A stretch of 21,811 nt of DNA from CAYOHP01 sp964403795 [NCBI: uncultured bacterium] (GCA_964403795.1 CAYOHP010000105.1:1-21811), one strand, 5' to 3'. Shown: positions 6,199-15,047, numbered from the stretch's first letter. A program made the numbers and translations. Notes: a model not told the origin generated them from the sequence alone.

Positions 6199-7847
6199 GG
6201 CGTCCACCCGACCCGTCGGAAGTACACGACCCCGGTGGGATGCAGGGTCAGGCCGCTCACACCTCTGCGTCGCACCGCCAGCTGGTCGGTGTGGACCAAC
6301 GGCAGCACCGGCACCTCCGCGTCCAGGATCCGGTCGACGGCCCGGTAGAGTTCGGCCCGGCGCGCCTCGAGCGGCTCGGCCCGGGCCGCCACCAGCAGGC
6401 GGTGCACCTCCTCGCCCTGGTAGAACGCGTAGTTGGAGGCCGAGCCGGGCCGGGCATTCTCCTTGTCGAGGAGCACGTAGAGGAAGTTGTCGGGGTCGCC
6501 GTTGTCCCCGGTCCAGCCGATCAGCGCCATGGAGTGCTCCCCGTGCTGGAGCTTCTCGAGGTAGGCGCCCCACTCGAACTCCTGGAGCCTCACCCGCACC
6601 CCCACGGCCGGCAGCACGTTCGCCAGGTACTCGGCGAGCGCCCGGGGCTGGGGCATGTAGGGACGCGGGTTGTCCATGAACCAGAGCTCGGTGTCGATCC
6701 CCGAACCGTGCCCGGCGGCGCGCATCAGTTCCTGGCCGAGCGCCAGGTCGGGACCGGGCGGCGCCGAGTCGGGCTCGTGGCCCCACAGGGTCGGCGGCAG
6801 CATGCCCTTCGCCGGGGTGGCCGCCCCGTGATAGAGCCGGCGCGCCACCTCGGCCCGGTCGATGGCGCAGGCCACCGCCCGCCGCACCCGCACGTCGTCG
6901 AAGGGGGGCTTGCCGTTGTTCATGGCGAGGTAGGCCACGTTCATCCCGGGGGCCTGGACCAGGGCCACGTCGTCCCGGCCCGCGATCCGCCCCAGGTCGT
7001 GGGGATTGGGCTCGTCGGCGACCTGGACCGCGGCCTTCTCGACCTGGAGCAGGCGCAGGGTGTTGTCGGCGACCGGGACGAAGACCAGGCGATCGACCTT
7101 TGCGCCTTCCCGCCAGTAGTCGGGATTTCGCTCCAGGACCAGCCGCTCTCCCGGCTCCCAGCGGCGGAACCGGAAGGGCCCGGTCCCCACCGGGTGCCGG
7201 TAGCTCTCCTCGCCGTGGGTCGCGAACCCGGAGGGCGCCACGATCGAGGCAGTGAACATCGCCAGGTTCGAGAGGAAGGGGGCATAGGGCTGGCGGAGCC
7301 GGAAACGCACCGTGCCGCCGTGGGCGGGAGCGGAGGCCGTGGTCGCGGTCGCGGCCGGGCCCGACGCCCCCTCGACCACCTCCACCGAGACCACGTCCTG
7401 GTACATGTCGTTCCAGTAGATGAACTCGCCCTGGTGGTGGGGATGCCCGGCGTCGTACTGGCGGGCGAAGCTGAACACCACGCTCTCGGGGGTGAGCGGG
7501 GTCCCGTCGTGGAAGCGCACCCCGGCGCGCAGCGCGAAGGTCCAGGTCAGCCCGTCGGGACTCGCCGTCCAGGTGGTGGCGAGGCAGGGCCGGATCGAGG
7601 TGGTGGAATCCTCGTACTCGACCAGCCCCTCGAAGAGGTTGACCACCGCCTTGACGCTCTCGCCCTCGTCGGCGTTGGCGGGATCCAGCGTGATCGCGTC
7701 ATGGCCGCGGGCATGCACCAGCACCCGTTCCCGGGGCGCCTCCCCGCAGCCGGCCGCGCCCAGCGCCGCGACCAGCGCCAAGGCCAGGCCCGGCCACCAC
7801 GCCCCCCGGATCGCGGACCGCTCCCGGCCCCCGCCCCGCTCCCCCAT
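6195..7847 (-). CDS. dppA: Peptide-binding lipoprotein (SBP_bac_5 / DppA-OppA family)
   Basis: 550 residues from ATG at 7847, placed two bases after the OPT gene stop. Longer open frame upstream lies inside the OPT gene and is ignored. The N-terminus has a basic patch, a hydrophobic segment WWPGLALALVAALG and the lipobox LGAAGC with Cys34, so this is an exported lipoprotein. The mature part has family landmarks: ITLDPANADEGESVKAVVNL, LFEGLVEY, LATTWTASPDGLTWTFALR, GVRFHDGTPLTPESVVFSF, HPVGTGPFRF and the DPDNFLYVLL segment near the C-terminal third. It captures peptides or similar ligands and delivers them to the DppB/DppC permeases encoded just downstream. A substrate cannot be assigned from sequence. 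Tight spacing on both sides says it is cotranscribed with the OPT gene and both permeases. Confidence 0.93.
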   Translation of the reverse strand: MGERGGGRERSAIRGAWWPGLALALVAALGAAGCGEAPRERVLVHARGHDAITLDPANADEGESVKAVVNLFEGLVEYEDSTTSIRPCLATTWTASPDGLTWTFALRAGVRFHDGTPLTPESVVFSFARQYDAGHPHHQGEFIYWNDMYQDVVSVEVVEGASGPAATATTASAPAHGGTVRFRLRQPYAPFLSNLAMFTASIVAPSGFATHGEESYRHPVGTGPFRFRRWEPGERLVLERNPDYWREGAKVDRLVFVPVADNTLRLLQVEKAAVQVADEPNPHDLGRIAGRDDVALVQAPGMNVAYLAMNNGKPPFDDVRVRRAVACAIDRAEVARRLYHGAATPAKGMLPPTLWGHEPDSAPPGPDLALGQELMRAAGHGSGIDTELWFMDNPRPYMPQPRALAEYLANVLPAVGVRVRLQEFEWGAYLEKLQHGEHSMALIGWTGDNGDPDNFLYVLLDKENARPGSASNYAFYQGEEVHRLLVAARAEPLEARRAELYRAVDRILDAEVPVLPLVHTDQLAVRRRGVSGLTLHPTGVVYFRRVGWTP

Positions 7848-7849
7848 GC

Positions 7850-9832
7850 CTACTTCGCTTCGGGTCGCGGCCAGCGGCTCAGGTACAGGTCGACGAAGAG
7901 GAAGACGAGCACGCCGAAGACCGCCAGCGACCAGAGCTGGGAAGGTTCGGCCGAGGTCCTCCCCTCGGTCCAGCCCCACACCACCTGCGAGATCGAGGCT
8001 GCGGTGGCGGGAGCGGTCGAGCGGAGGTACTCCATGAGCGAGATCCCGGCCGCCACCATGACCCCCATCGAAGCCTCTCCGGCGATCAGACCCGAGGCGA
8101 GCAGCACTCCGGTCTCGGCCTTCTCCTCCCGCTCGGGAGCCTTCAACGTGGCGTCGAAGACCCAGCGCAGGATCCCGCCGACCATGATCGGGGCCGACAG
8201 GCTGAAGGGCAGGTAGAGCCCCACCGCGAAGGGCAGGCAGCCGATCCCCAGGAGCTCGATGGCGAGGCCCATGGCGGCCCCCATCAGCACGAACTCCCAG
8301 GGCAGGTCGCCCTGCATCACGCCCTGGACCACCAGCTTCATCAGGTTGGCCTGGGGCGCCGGCAGCTCGCTCGAGCCGAGCTTGAAGGCGTTGTCGAGGA
8401 CCCAGAGCGTGTACCCGAGGAAGGGAGCGGCGGCCAGCACCCCGAGGAGTTCGCCGACCTGCTGCTTCCAGGGGGTGGCCCCCACCAGCCAGCCGGTCTT
8501 CAGGTCCTGGCTGGTGTCGCCTCCGATGCAGATGCCGATGCAGACCACCGCCCCGACGGTGATGGCGGCGAGCATGCCGGCGGTCCCGGTGAAGCCGACC
8601 TGCACGAAGACCAGGCTGGTGGCGAGCAGGGTGGCGATGGTCATCCCCGAGGCCGGGTTCGAGCTCGACCCCACGATGCCCACGATGCGGGCCGAGACGG
8701 TGGTGAAGAAGAAGGCGAAGAAGACCGTGCAGATGGTCCCGAGCACCGAGACCTCGAAGACCGGGGAGATGTAGATGATCGCCCCGGCAGCCGCGATCCC
8801 GCCCAGCACCCAGCGGGTGTCGAGGTCCCGCTCGGTGCGCTCGGCGCTGCCCTTGCCTGCGCCCGAGAGGATCCCCGAGGTCAGCGTGGACCAGATCATG
8901 GGCAGCGCCTTGACCAGCGAGAGCACCCCGCCGAAGGCCACCGCGCCCGCCCCGATGTAGCGGATGTACTTGCTCCAGATGTCGCCGGCCGCCATCTGGG
9001 CGATCGGCACGGTCGCCGGGAAGATGGCCTCGGGAGCGTTGGCACCCAGGAAGGCGATGGCCGGGATCAAGACCAGCCAGCCGACCACCGCGCCCGCGAG
9101 CATGGTGCCGGCGATCCCGGGGCCGAGGATGAAACCGACCGCCAGCAGGCTCGCCTCCAACGCGCTGCCGACCACGGCCTTGGGCATGAGCGGCAGGTGC
9201 GCCTCCACCTCGTCGGTGAGCAGCTTGCCGGCCTTCCCGAAGTACATCACCAGCTTGTAGATCGCCCCTACGATCAGGCCCTTGAAGACCATGCGGGCGG
9301 CCTCCCCGCCCTGCTGGCCCGCCACCTGCACCTCGGCACAGGCGGTGCCCTCGGGGAACGGGAGCCGCTCGTGCTCTCTGACGATCAGGAAGCGCCGCAG
9401 CGGGATCATGAAGAGCACCCCGAGGATGCCGCCCATGCAGGCGACCATGAAGATCTTCCAGGTGCCGGGGATCGGCTCGCCCGCCTCCCGGGCGATCAGC
9501 ACCATGGCCGGAACCGTGAAGATGACCCCGGCGGCCAGGCTCTCGCCGGCCGACCCGATGGTCTGGACCATGTTGGTCTCGAGCACCGTGCCGCGCTTCA
9601 GGATGCCGCGGAACACGCCCATGCCGATCACGGCCGCGGGAATCGAGGCCGAGACCGTGAGCCCGACCTTGAGTCCCAGGTAGGCGTTGGCGGCCCCGAA
9701 CACCACCGAGAGGACCACGCCGATGGCGATCGCCTCCCAGGTCAGCTCGGGCATGTCGGTCACTTCGGCGGGGATCCGCCCGTGGAAGACCGGCTTCTTT
9801 CCGGTCTCGCCGACCTTCAGCTTCTTGGCCAT
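7850..9832 (-). CDS. OPT family oligopeptide (or metal-chelate) transporter
   Basis: 660 residues from ATG at 9832, preceded by GGAGAGG on the minus strand. OPT proteins are many-helix secondary transporters, proton-coupled, carrying small peptides or metal-chelate complexes; this is the bacterial type. Seen in the sequence are the N-terminal ELTWEAIAIGVVLSVVFGAA and NAYLGLKVGLTVSASIPAAV (about 29-68), ETNMVQTIGSAGESLAAGVI (85-104), RLPFPEGTACAEV, then long hydrophobic helices. Further hallmarks are GSSSNPASGMTIATLL and GGDTSQDLKTGWLVGATP, both diagnostic for OPT. The gene leads the minus-strand cluster and is separated from the binding-protein gene by two bases. Having an ion-driven peptide transporter and an ABC peptide importer in one transcription unit suggests linked regulation of peptide uptake; that is inference. 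Confidence 0.94.
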   Translation of the reverse strand: MAKKLKVGETGKKPVFHGRIPAEVTDMPELTWEAIAIGVVLSVVFGAANAYLGLKVGLTVSASIPAAVIGMGVFRGILKRGTVLETNMVQTIGSAGESLAAGVIFTVPAMVLIAREAGEPIPGTWKIFMVACMGGILGVLFMIPLRRFLIVREHERLPFPEGTACAEVQVAGQQGGEAARMVFKGLIVGAIYKLVMYFGKAGKLLTDEVEAHLPLMPKAVVGSALEASLLAVGFILGPGIAGTMLAGAVVGWLVLIPAIAFLGANAPEAIFPATVPIAQMAAGDIWSKYIRYIGAGAVAFGGVLSLVKALPMIWSTLTSGILSGAGKGSAERTERDLDTRWVLGGIAAAGAIIYISPVFEVSVLGTICTVFFAFFFTTVSARIVGIVGSSSNPASGMTIATLLATSLVFVQVGFTGTAGMLAAITVGAVVCIGICIGGDTSQDLKTGWLVGATPWKQQVGELLGVLAAAPFLGYTLWVLDNAFKLGSSELPAPQANLMKLVVQGVMQGDLPWEFVLMGAAMGLAIELLGIGCLPFAVGLYLPFSLSAPIMVGGILRWVFDATLKAPEREEKAETGVLLASGLIAGEASMGVMVAAGISLMEYLRSTAPATAASISQVVWGWTEGRTSAEPSQLWSLAVFGVLVFLFVDLYLSRWPRPEAK

Positions 9833-10134
9833 GGACCTCTCCCGTCGAGTGCGGAGCCGGGGCGCGGGCGCGGAGGCGATGCGCGGACCGGTCGCGGAGC
9901 CGGCGAGACTACCATGTCCGCACCCGGACGCAGTCGGAGCGCACCCGGTTCACCACGGGGGGCAGCGGAGGCGCGGTCCGTCGCCAGCGAACCCCTTGCG
10001 GGCGAGCTGAAGGCTCACATGGGAAGGCGGCCAGCCGCGCGCCGACCTGCGAGGCGAGGGGCCGCACTCGCGGGACTGGCCCCGGGCTAGTGAACGGTTG
10101 TATCCTGACCCGGACCTCGACCGGAGCCCATCCC
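9833..10134. other. Intergenic region between divergent opt and sbcD genes
   Basis: About 300 bases without a convincing gene. It must contain the divergent promoters for the peptide-transport cluster (leftward) and sbcDC (rightward). No clear -35/-10 or -24/-12 pair was recognised. The middle holds copy 1 of a structured repeat (9936-10013). Confidence 0.6.
9936..10013 (+). repeat. Structured intergenic repeat, copy 1
   Basis: This block aligns in the same orientation with 16718-16798. Shared parts in order are GGAGCGC, a CCCGG stretch, GGTTCACC, a run of G, GCGGAGGCG, GCGA, ACCCC, CTT, a G-rich arm, GAGCTG and AGG. Here the second hairpin is AGC.GAA.CCC with GGG.CGA.GCT (about 9986-10008), matching the fold of copy 2 despite base changes in the arms. 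It lies between opt and sbcD. Confidence 0.6.
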
Positions 10135-11241
10135 ATGACCGTCCGCATCGTCCACAGCGCCGACTGGCAGATCGGGTTGAAGGCTCGTCATGTGGCCGCC
10201 GCCGCCGAGCGGGTCCGGGCCGCCCGCTTCGAGGCCGCGGCGCGAGTCGTGGCGCTCGCGGCCGACCGGCGGGCCCATGCGCTGCTGGTGGCGGGCGACG
10301 TCTTCGACCACCCCATGGTCGAGGACCGGGTGGTGCGACAGCTCGCCTCGGTACTCGCCCTCTGCCCCTGTCCCGTCTACCTCCTCCCCGGCAACCATGA
10401 TCCCCTGGGGCCCGGCTCGGTCTGGGGCCGTCCCGCCTGGACCGGGGCCCGGCCGCCCCACGTCCATGTGCTCGACGGTTTCGAGCCGGTGCGGGTCCCG
10501 GGCGCCGAGCTGGTGCTCCTCCCCTGCCCTCTCTCCCGGCGACGCTCGGTCGACGATCCCACCTTCCGCATGGCGGCGGCCCCGGCCGGCAAGTCGGTGG
10601 TGGTAGGGATCGCCCACGGGGGACTCGCCATCGCCGGAAAGCACCAGGAGGACGCCCATCCCATCGGCCTCGACGTGGTCGAACGCACCGGGGTCGACTA
10701 CCTGGCGCTGGGCGACTGGCACTCCACCTACCTCCACGGCGAGCGGATCGCCTACTCCGGGGCCCACGAGACCACCAAGTTCGGCGAGGACCGCTCCGGT
10801 GCCGCCCTGGTGGTCACGATCACGGAGCGGGGAGCCCGGCCGGCGATCGAGGCCGCGGCGACCGGGGTGCTCTCGTGGCAGGACCATGCGCTCGACATGG
10901 GGCTCGGTACCGGCGCCTTGGAAGAGCTCCGGGGGCGCACCCTCGGCCTTCCCTCTGCGAGCGACACTCTGCTTCGGGTGACCACCTCGGGGAGCACGAC
11001 GCCCGATCTCGAGCTGGCCTTCTCCCGGCTGCTGGCCGAGCTCGAGCCCCGGCTGCTCGCCCTGGTGGTGGTCCGGGAGGACCGGCCCGAAGGCGCCCTG
11101 GCCGGCCGCCTGGCCGAGGTGGCGGCGGGGAGTCCGCTGGTCTCCGGACTGGTCGCCCGGATCGCCGGCCTGGAGGATCCGGTCCTGAAGCGGGAGGCGT
11201 CCCGCAAGCTCGCCGAGCTGGTCGCCGAGGTCTTCCCATGA
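10135..11241 (+). CDS. sbcD: SbcD/Mre11-like metallophosphoesterase (DNA repair exonuclease subunit)
   Basis: 368 residues from ATG at 10135; a GTG at 10090 would add a leader without family character. Mre11/SbcD proteins are Mn-dependent nucleases that work with an SbcC/Rad50 ATPase to process blocked DNA ends and hairpins. The phosphoesterase motifs are in order: HSADWQIG (residues 7-14), GDVFDHP (54-60), GNHDP (86-90), GIAHGG (158-163, His161) and ALGDWHS (191-197). In motif I the usual DxH is DxQ (Gln12). The last motif is GDWH where Mre11 has GHxH. The C-terminal 150 residues are a capping and ATPase-binding region rich in Leu, Ala and Glu. The ATG of the next gene overlaps its stop (ATGA), so the two subunits are translationally coupled. 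A YhaO-like subfamily assignment is as likely as classical SbcD. Confidence 0.88.
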   Translation: MTVRIVHSADWQIGLKARHVAAAAERVRAARFEAAARVVALAADRRAHALLVAGDVFDHPMVEDRVVRQLASVLALCPCPVYLLPGNHDPLGPGSVWGRPAWTGARPPHVHVLDGFEPVRVPGAELVLLPCPLSRRRSVDDPTFRMAAAPAGKSVVVGIAHGGLAIAGKHQEDAHPIGLDVVERTGVDYLALGDWHSTYLHGERIAYSGAHETTKFGEDRSGAALVVTITERGARPAIEAAATGVLSWQDHALDMGLGTGALEELRGRTLGLPSASDTLLRVTTSGSTTPDLELAFSRLLAELEPRLLALVVVREDRPEGALAGRLAEVAAGSPLVSGLVARIAGLEDPVLKREASRKLAELVAEVFP

Positions 11242-14000
11242 TCCTCCACCGGATCACGGTCCAGGGCTTCGGGCCGCTCTCCGACCCGGTCACGGTCCCG
11301 GGCCGGGAGGAAGCCGACCTCGGTCCCGGGGTCGTGGTCCTCCACGGGCCCAACGAGACCGGCAAGTCCTCGCTGCTCCTGGCCCTGGCCCGCGGCCTGT
11401 TCGACCGCTACCGGACCAAGGGCGACGAGATGCTGCGCCATCGCCCCTGGGGCACCAGCCTCTCGCCGCGGATCGAGATCGAGTTCTCGGTCCGGGGCAC
11501 CCGCTACCGGCTCGAGAAGCGCTTCCTCGAGGGCGCCGGGAGCGAGCTCGGGGAGTGGCGCGGCGAGCGGTACGGGCGGCTCGCCGAGGGCGAGGACGCC
11601 GACCTCCGGGTGCGCGACCTGCTGGCCGCGCCCGGGTCGGGCAAGGGCGCCAGCCGGATCGAGCACTGGGGCCTGGCGCGGGTGCTCTGGCTGGTCCAGG
11701 ATCCCGACCGTAGTCGGCTCCCCGGCACCGACGACGCGCTGCGCGGGCACCTCACCCGGGTCCTCGGCGGCGCCGCCCTCTCGGTCCCGGAGAAGACGTT
11801 GATCGAACGCCTCGAGCAGGAGGCCGCCGCCCACTTCACCGGGAAGAAGGTCCAGGCGAAGAAGGGCAGCCTGCTCCCCGAGCTCGACGCCCGGATCGCG
11901 GAGCTCGAGGCGCAGATCGCGGCGGCCTCGTCCCGGCTCGAGGCTGCGGAGAAGGCCGCGGGCGCGGTGGAGGCCGCCGAACTCGCCCTCGTCGGCCTCG
12001 AGGAGGAGGCCGCCGGGATCCGGGACCGGATCGAAGCCGTGGAGCGCGCCCGCACCGAGGAGGAGTCCGTGGCCCGGACCCTGCTCGAGAAGCAGAAGGA
12101 CCGGGAGCGGCTGGCAGAGCGTCACGCCGAGCTGGTCCGGGAGCGGGAGGACCGCCGGGCCCGGGCCCAGGCGATCCGCGACCAGGAGACCCGCCGGGAG
12201 GAGCTCGCGCCCCGGCTCGCCCGGGCCACGCTGCGCGCCGGGGAGACGGCGGCCGCCCTGGGTGCCGCGGAGGAAGACGAGCGCGCCCGCCAGCAGGACG
12301 AGGAACGGGCCCGTGCCGCCGACCTCCAGGCCCGCGGCCTGGCGCAGGTGGCGGCGCTGGCCGACGAGGCCGCCCGGCTGGCCGGACTGGAGGCGCGACG
12401 GTCCGCCCTCGAGGAGGAACGCGCCCAGGTGGAGCGTCGACTGGAGGTCGAGGCGTGCCCGGAGCCGCGCCAGCTCGCCGAGGCCGAAGCCCTCGAGACG
12501 GCCTACACCGAAGCCCGGGCCCGCCACCAGGCCGAGGCCCTCGAGCTCCGGTTCACCGCTGGTGCCGAGCGCCATCGGCTCCGCTTCGAATCGAGCGGGA
12601 CCACCCGGGAGGCGGAGGCCGCACCCGGCACCCCGGTCGCCTTCCTGGGTGAGGCCCGGGCCCGGCTGGCGATCGAGGGCGTCGGCACCCTGGAGGTCTC
12701 GGCCGGGGCCGGGGCCGCCGGGGCGGTCCGCGCCCGGGAGGCCCTGGAGCGCGCCGCCGAGGCCCGGGTCGCGCTGCTGGCGAGGTTCCGGGTCTCCGAC
12801 CTGGCGGCCCTGCGGACCCTGGTCCAGGTCGGGCAGGAACGCCGGCGCGCCCTGGAGACCCTCGCGACCCGGATCTCCGAACTGCTCCCCGAGGACCTCG
12901 GCGATCGGTCGCGATGGGCGGACCGACGGTCCCGGGTCGACGAGGAGCTCGCCAAGCTGCGGGCCCGGCTCGGACTCGACCCCGAGGCGGCGCTGGAAAG
13001 ACCTCTGCCGGACCAGATCGAGCGGACTGCCTCGGCTGCCGAGGCCGCGGCCCGGGCGGTCAAGGAGGCGGCCAAGGCCGTGAAGGCGCGGCGCAAGGAA
13101 CGCGACCAGGCCGAGGCCGAGCGGAGCTCGCTCGAGCAGGAGGGCGGCGCGATCGCGGCCCGCCTGGCGGCCCTCGTCGAGGAGGCCGACCGGGCCCGCC
13201 GGACCCGGGGCGAGGACGCCGCCCTGGAAGCCCAGGCGAGCGAGCTCGCCAGCCAGGTCGCCCTGGCCGAGGACGCGGTCCGGGGGCTGGAATCGAAGCT
13301 GCCGCCGGTCGAGGAGCGGGCCGACCGACGGCGCCAGCGCCTCGATGCCTCCCTGGAGAGCGTCGGCAAGGCGCTCTCGGCCCGGCGCGAGGAACTCGCC
13401 GCCGACCGCCGCAGCCTGGAGGAGACCGCGGCCGGCAACGTCCGGTCGGCGCTGGTGGCCGCCGAGGAGGAGCTCGAGCGGGTGCGGTCCCGGAGGGCCC
13501 TGGAGGGAGCCAGGGTGGGAGCCCTCCGGCTGCTGGCGGAGACCGCCCGGGCGCTGGGCGAGGAGACGGAACGTTCCCTGGTGGCCCCGGTCGAGGGCGA
13601 GGTCCGCCGCCTGCTCGCCCACCTGGCAGGCGGCGACCCCGGGTGGCGTTTGGCGCTCTCTCCCGATCTCGCCCAGGCGGCGCTGCACCGGGCCGGCGAG
13701 GACCTGGCCGGGGGCGGCTGGGAGGAGCTCTCCTGGGGCGCCCGCGAGCAGGCGGTGCTGGTGCTTCGGCTGGCCCTGGGGCGGCTCCTGTCCCGTCAGG
13801 AGGGGCATCCCTGGCTGGTGGTCCTCGACGACCCCCTGGTGAACACCGACCGGATCCGGGCCGACCGCGCCCTCGAGCTGCTCGAGGTCTACGGACGGGA
13901 GCTGCAGATCCTGGTGCTCACGGCCTTCCCGGAGCGCTACCGGGAGGTGGCGAGCCGGGAGGTCGACCTGGCGGCGCTGCGGCGCGGGAGTTCCCGGTAG
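11238..14000 (+). CDS. sbcC: SbcC/Rad50-like (YhaN-like) ABC-ATPase with long coiled coil
   Basis: 920 residues from ATG at 11238, overlapping the sbcD stop. SMC-like partner of the preceding nuclease. The N-terminus ILHRITVQGFGPLSD leads to Walker A GPNETGKSSLL (37-47). A Q-loop-like LVQDPDRSRLPG follows. About 600 residues of Ala/Glu/Arg-rich heptad sequence form two coiled-coil arms. The C-terminal lobe has ELSWGAREQAVLVLRLAL, the signature region, and Walker B LVVLDDPLVNTD (860-871). The arms are interrupted at about 430-500 by beta-like sequence (LELRFTAGAERHRLRF, then ARLAIEGVGTLEVSAG). No CxxC zinc hook is visible; the only nearby Cys is in EACPEP. This arrangement is closer to YhaN-type ATPases than to classical SbcC. 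High Glu/Arg codon content explains the very long antisense open frame here. Confidence 0.88.
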   Translation: MILHRITVQGFGPLSDPVTVPGREEADLGPGVVVLHGPNETGKSSLLLALARGLFDRYRTKGDEMLRHRPWGTSLSPRIEIEFSVRGTRYRLEKRFLEGAGSELGEWRGERYGRLAEGEDADLRVRDLLAAPGSGKGASRIEHWGLARVLWLVQDPDRSRLPGTDDALRGHLTRVLGGAALSVPEKTLIERLEQEAAAHFTGKKVQAKKGSLLPELDARIAELEAQIAAASSRLEAAEKAAGAVEAAELALVGLEEEAAGIRDRIEAVERARTEEESVARTLLEKQKDRERLAERHAELVREREDRRARAQAIRDQETRREELAPRLARATLRAGETAAALGAAEEDERARQQDEERARAADLQARGLAQVAALADEAARLAGLEARRSALEEERAQVERRLEVEACPEPRQLAEAEALETAYTEARARHQAEALELRFTAGAERHRLRFESSGTTREAEAAPGTPVAFLGEARARLAIEGVGTLEVSAGAGAAGAVRAREALERAAEARVALLARFRVSDLAALRTLVQVGQERRRALETLATRISELLPEDLGDRSRWADRRSRVDEELAKLRARLGLDPEAALERPLPDQIERTASAAEAAARAVKEAAKAVKARRKERDQAEAERSSLEQEGGAIAARLAALVEEADRARRTRGEDAALEAQASELASQVALAEDAVRGLESKLPPVEERADRRRQRLDASLESVGKALSARREELAADRRSLEETAAGNVRSALVAAEEELERVRSRRALEGARVGALRLLAETARALGEETERSLVAPVEGEVRRLLAHLAGGDPGWRLALSPDLAQAALHRAGEDLAGGGWEELSWGAREQAVLVLRLALGRLLSRQEGHPWLVVLDDPLVNTDRIRADRALELLEVYGRELQILVLTAFPERYREVASREVDLAALRRGSSR

Positions 14001-14032
14001 GTCGAGCCATCGCCCGGCCACGCGTCTCGACC
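14000..14032. repeat. Weak inverted repeat at the sbcC stop, between convergent genes
   Basis: GGTCGAG (14000-14006) is complementary to CTCGACC (14026-14032) with a 19-base loop. It lies between the converging sbcC and exported-protein genes, where a terminator is expected. The stem is short and no T-run follows. Confidence 0.3.
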
Positions 14033-14060
14033 GGTTCGCCGGGACGCCGCGGGACCTTCG

Positions 14061-14924
14061 CTACCAGACCTTCTGGGGCCGGAGGTCGCAGTTCTCCCCG
14101 AGCCAAGTCCCGTCGAACTCGGAGATCTCCCGCCGGCGTCCGCCCAGGATGAAGTAGTCGCGGGCCGGCTCCGACCGGTCCCCCCCGAACGGCACCATCC
14201 CCGGCATGCGGTTCTGGATCCACTGGTCGGGACAGACCCGGAGGGTCCCCCGGGCCTGGCGGAGCAGCGCGTCCCACTCCCCGGGATCGACGCCTCGGCC
14301 GGGCCGAGCCGGTCCCGACCTGCCCCCCGGCACCGGAGGTCGGATCGACACCTCCTCGACGGGTTCCTCCTCGGCCGACTCCTCCTCGGCTTCCATGTCC
14401 TCCCCTTCCTCCTCGCCGTCGCCGTCGCCGTCCCCGGAGCCGCCCTCGTCCTCCTCCTCGTTGCCGCAGGCCGCCGCCTTCACCGCCCAGGCGCGCTCGG
14501 CCTCCGGCTTCCGCCGGGCCGGGGTGAACCCGATCCCGGTCCCCTCCTCGGGAACAGCCAGGATCCACCGACTGCCGACCTCGGGTCCCGGGTAGGGCTC
14601 GGCCTCGAGGCGTCGGATCATGGCCTCGGCCTCGGCCCCACCCCAGTCGACGCCATGGCCCGGGGGCAGCCAGGAGAAGGTCCACTCCTCCTCGACCCCC
14701 GGGATCCCCTCGCCCGAGACCGTCTCGAGTACCCTGGCCTCGACCCGGGCGGGCTCGCCCCTGGTCGCCCGCCCCGCCGAGACCGCCTGGATCTCGACCA
14801 CCACCACCCTGGGCGCGCCGCAGAAGAGTTCCTCGGGCGGGATGGATTCCTCCAGGGACTGGTCTGCCAGGACCGCCGCTGCCACGACCACAGAGAGGCC
14901 CAGGGCAAGGAGCAGATTCCGCAC
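14061..14924 (-). CDS. Exported protein with a highly acidic linker, function unknown
   Basis: 287 residues from GTG at 14924. This start gives a clean signal peptide, MRNLLLALGLSVVVAAAVLA followed by DQS; the TTG at 14966 would add 14 residues before it. Not recognised as a named family. The N-terminal domain (about 30-150) has GAPRVVVVEIQAVSAGR, ARVEARVLETVSG and a GSRWILAVP segment, alternating beta-like strands that loosely recall NTR/TIMP-like domains; that is only an impression. Residues 155-192 are nearly all Glu, Asp, Gly and Ser. The C-terminal domain has CPDQWIQNRMPGMVPFGG and ends LGENCDLRPQKVW. Four cysteines remain after cleavage (35, 153, 231, 279), enough for two disulfides. 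It probably acts in the periplasm or outside the cell. It is transcribed alone, convergent with sbcC and divergent from the cyclase gene. Confidence 0.75.
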   Translation of the reverse strand: MRNLLLALGLSVVVAAAVLADQSLEESIPPEELFCGAPRVVVVEIQAVSAGRATRGEPARVEARVLETVSGEGIPGVEEEWTFSWLPPGHGVDWGGAEAEAMIRRLEAEPYPGPEVGSRWILAVPEEGTGIGFTPARRKPEAERAWAVKAAACGNEEEDEGGSGDGDGDGEEEGEDMEAEEESAEEEPVEEVSIRPPVPGGRSGPARPGRGVDPGEWDALLRQARGTLRVCPDQWIQNRMPGMVPFGGDRSEPARDYFILGGRRREISEFDGTWLGENCDLRPQKVW

Positions 14925-15047
14925 GTCGCACCAACCGTTCTCTGCTCCCACGCTCGGGAGCGCCAACCTACGGTAGCCGAGGTCGGGCTGCCGCGGCTTG
15001 CGAGGCCCCCGGGAGCGGGCCTACTCTCGCCCCGATGCGACGAGGCG

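Noticed and set aside
7848-7979. Longer N-terminus for the peptide-binding lipoprotein.
   Set aside because: It overlaps the end of the OPT gene and would bury the signal peptide and lipobox that follow the ATG at 7847.
10752-14021. Long minus-strand open frame opposite sbcD and sbcC.
   Set aside because: It mirrors the Glu/Ala/Arg-rich coiled-coil codons of sbcC; no start context or motifs support it.
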